A stretch of DNA of 7,159 nt from Alphaproteobacteria bacterium (GTDB lineage: Bacteria; Pseudomonadota; Alphaproteobacteria; Micropepsales; Micropepsaceae): NCBI GenBank assembly GCA_017307315.1, contig JAFKFF010000261.1:1-7159 (forward strand), given 5' to 3'. Position numbers and translations under genes: made by a program. The notes beneath the pieces are model-generated. The model was given only the letters and a program-made list of their open reading frames with translations, made no database searches and was not told the DNA's origin. Each line of letters starts with the position of its first letter. Position 1 is the stretch's first letter. Shown here piece by piece: positions 5,385-7,159 of this stretch.

Positions 5385-7159
5385 ATGGATTATCTGTGTG
5401 CGCGCCTCATGGGAACGGCTGCGCTCTTCGTCACGCTCGCGGTTCTGCCGGCGCATGCGGCGGGCGCGGACGACGCCCGGCTGAAAGCCATTGCCGGAAA
5501 AATTCAGATCACGCGCGATACATACGGCATCGCCCACGTCAAAGGCCACACCGACGCCGATGCGGTGTTCGGCATGGTCTATGCCCAGGCGGAAGACGAT
5601 TTCAACCGTGTCGAAACCAATTATGCCACCAATCTGGGCCTGACAGCGCGCGCGGACGGCGAGAAGGCGATCTGGAGCGATTTGCGCCAGCGCCTGTTCA
5701 TCGACCCGGAAGTCCTGAAAGCCGACTATGCCAAGAGTCCGGAATATCTGAAGAAGATCATGATCGGCTGGGCCGACGGCCTCAACTTCTTCCTGGCCAG
5801 CCATCCCAATGTGAAGCCCAAATATATCACCCATTACGAACCCTGGATGGCGCTGTCCTTCACCGAAGGCAGCATCGGCGGCGACGTCCTATGTCGAACC
5901 GGTCGGCTCCAACGGCATCGCCGTCGGACCCAAAGTGACCAAGGACGGCCACGCGCTGCTCTGGATCAATCCGCACACCTCTTTCTATTTCCGCGCCGTC
6001 GTGCAGATGACCAGCGACGAGGGGCTGAACGCCTATGGTGCTGCCACTTGGGGCCAGCCCTTCCTCTATCAGGGCTTCAACGAGCATCTGGGCTGGATGC
6101 ACACGACGAGTTCCGCCGACACGACCGACGAGTTCGCCGAGACCGTCACCCAGAAGGACGGCAAGTATTTCTATAAATACGGCAATGAGGAACGGCCGGT
6201 CACGGTGAAGAACATCACCATCGAATACAAGGCCGCCAATGGCAGCATGGCGAAGAAGACCTTCACCGGCTACTTCACCAAACACGGCCCGATCGTGCGC
6301 GAGGCCGACGGCAAGTGGATCGCGCTTTCGATCATGAACAAGCCCATCGACGCCCTGGAACAGTCCTTCGGCCGCACCAAGGCCAAGACCTTCGCCGAAT
6401 ATATGAAGGTTGCGGATCACAAGGCCAACTCATCGAACGACACGCTTTATGCCGATGACAAGGGTAATTTCGCGCTACTGCTGCCGCAATTCGTGCCGCT
6501 GCGCGACAACCGCTTCGACTACACCAAGCCGGTGGACGGTTCCGATCCAGCCACCGACTGGAAGGGGATGACTCCCGTCGACGATATTCCCCATGTGGTC
6601 AATCCGGGCTCGGGCTGGGTGTTCAACAGCAACAACACGCCGCAAAACGCGGCAGGCCCCAACACCGTCGACATGTCCAAATTCCCCAAATACATGGATG
6701 CATCGGGGGAAAATCCGCGCGGCGTCCACATGGTGAAGGTGCTGACCGGAACCAAGGACATGACGCCCCAGTCGCTGATCAAGACGGCTTTCGATCCCTA
6801 CCAGCCGGCCTTTGCCGAAATGGTGCCCGTCCTGGTGAAGGACTATGAAGCGCTTCCCGCCTCCAGTCCTCTGAAGGCGAAGCTGGCCGAGCCGATTGGC
6901 GTCCTGAAAACCTGGGATTACAAATGGGGGGTGGATTCCGTCGCCAACTCGATCGCGATCTTCTGGGGTGAAGATCTCTTCAACCGGAAGATCCGCCCGA
7001 TGCGGGCCGCGGGGATCCGGGAAGACTATGTCGATTACTTGGCGCACAAGGCCTCTTCCGAAGACCGGCTGCAGAGCCTGTCGGCGGCGGTCGACAAGCT
7101 CACCGCCGATTTCGGAACCTGGAAGACGCCATGGGGCGACATCAACCGGTATCAGCGCA
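5385..7159 (+). CDS. Penicillin acylase (Ntn hydrolase) family precursor, frameshifted as read; 3' end outside window
   Basis: Periplasmic acylase precursor that is normally cut by itself into alpha and beta subunits, with the new N-terminal Ser as nucleophile. The family hydrolyses amides such as penicillins, N-acyl amino acids or acyl-homoserine lactones. The start ATG 5385 follows AGGGGAGGA (5372-5380). Residues 1-25 form a Sec signal ending AHA. Alpha motifs: RDTYGIAHVKG (44-54), FGMVYAQAEDDFNRVE (62-77), HYEPWMALSFTEGSIGGD (150-167). Here the frame changes: from about 5890 the homologous protein continues one base over, beginning YVEPVGSNGIAV, with Ser beta-1 at 5908-5910. Beta motifs: INPHTSFYFR, GFNEHLGWMHTTSSADTTDEF, and GWVFNSNNTP around beta 236-245 (the oxyanion Asn region of penicillin G acylase), then NPRGVHMVKVL holding the likely conserved Arg (beta 271). 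That frame stays open to the window end. The original frame would instead end at a TAA at 6174-6176, giving a truncated product with no active site. All motifs are otherwise intact. The substrate is unknown. Confidence 0.88.
5877..5904 (+). other. Reading-frame disruption at the alpha/beta junction of the acylase gene
   Basis: Upstream of this stretch the homologous protein uses codons starting at 5385+3n; downstream it uses codons one base later. Both frames are open between 5764 and 6173, so stops alone do not place the shift. Motif content does: SIGGDV is in the first frame to about 5888, and YVEPVGSN is in the second from 5890. Removing one C of the CC at 5888-5889 gives GDVYVEPVGSN without a break. 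A two-base loss, or a larger deletion of the usual linker with the same net shift, fits equally well. Confidence 0.75.

Noticed and set aside
5911..6176. C-terminal tail of the first acylase frame as real protein
   Set aside because: After about residue 168 this frame reads arginine/histidine-rich sequence without motifs, whereas the neighbouring frame carries the catalytic Ser and conserved beta-subunit motifs.

Overview
The window reads as a GC-rich alphaproteobacterial chromosome segment, probably from a free-living soil or freshwater lineage. This is inferred from strong G/C bias at third codon positions, the valyl-tRNA synthetase sequence, a Tat-exported dipeptidase and a periplasmic penicillin-acylase-type enzyme. 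I cannot name the genus. No phage, plasmid, transposase, CRISPR, tRNA or rRNA sequence is visible, and I do not see a clearly new multi-gene system.

Layout, left to right. (1) The 3' part of valS on the + strand, with its 5' end off the window. (2) A gap of about 180 bases holding two good hairpins, one of them resembling the short palindromes scattered in many proteobacterial genomes, and a candidate promoter. (3) An Old Yellow Enzyme-type flavin oxidoreductase on the + strand. (4) A hairpin between convergent genes, likely a shared terminator. (5) A Tat-exported M19 (renal dipeptidase-type) metallopeptidase on the - strand. (6) Further upstream on the - strand, a MarC-family membrane protein whose start overlaps the stop of a YkgJ-type cysteine-cluster protein by four bases (ATGA), so these two are an operon. 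(7) A divergent intergenic region of about 120 bases. (8) A penicillin acylase (Ntn hydrolase) family precursor on the + strand that runs off the right edge.

The most notable point is in the last gene. Its N-terminal (alpha) part and C-terminal (beta) part are both well preserved but lie in different reading frames. The change of frame falls just before the catalytic serine, at about 5880-5904. Dropping one C at 5888-5889 would restore one continuous protein. This may be a sequencing or assembly error, a recent inactivating mutation or, less likely, recoding. The second point is the flavin oxidoreductase: two arginines that normally contact FMN are replaced, one by His and one by Lys, while the substrate-site residues are kept.

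Functionally, valS is housekeeping. The exported dipeptidase and the exported acylase both cleave amide bonds, and their families include enzymes acting on peptides, beta-lactams or acyl-homoserine lactones. A shared role is only a guess, because they are on opposite strands and separated by an unrelated operon.
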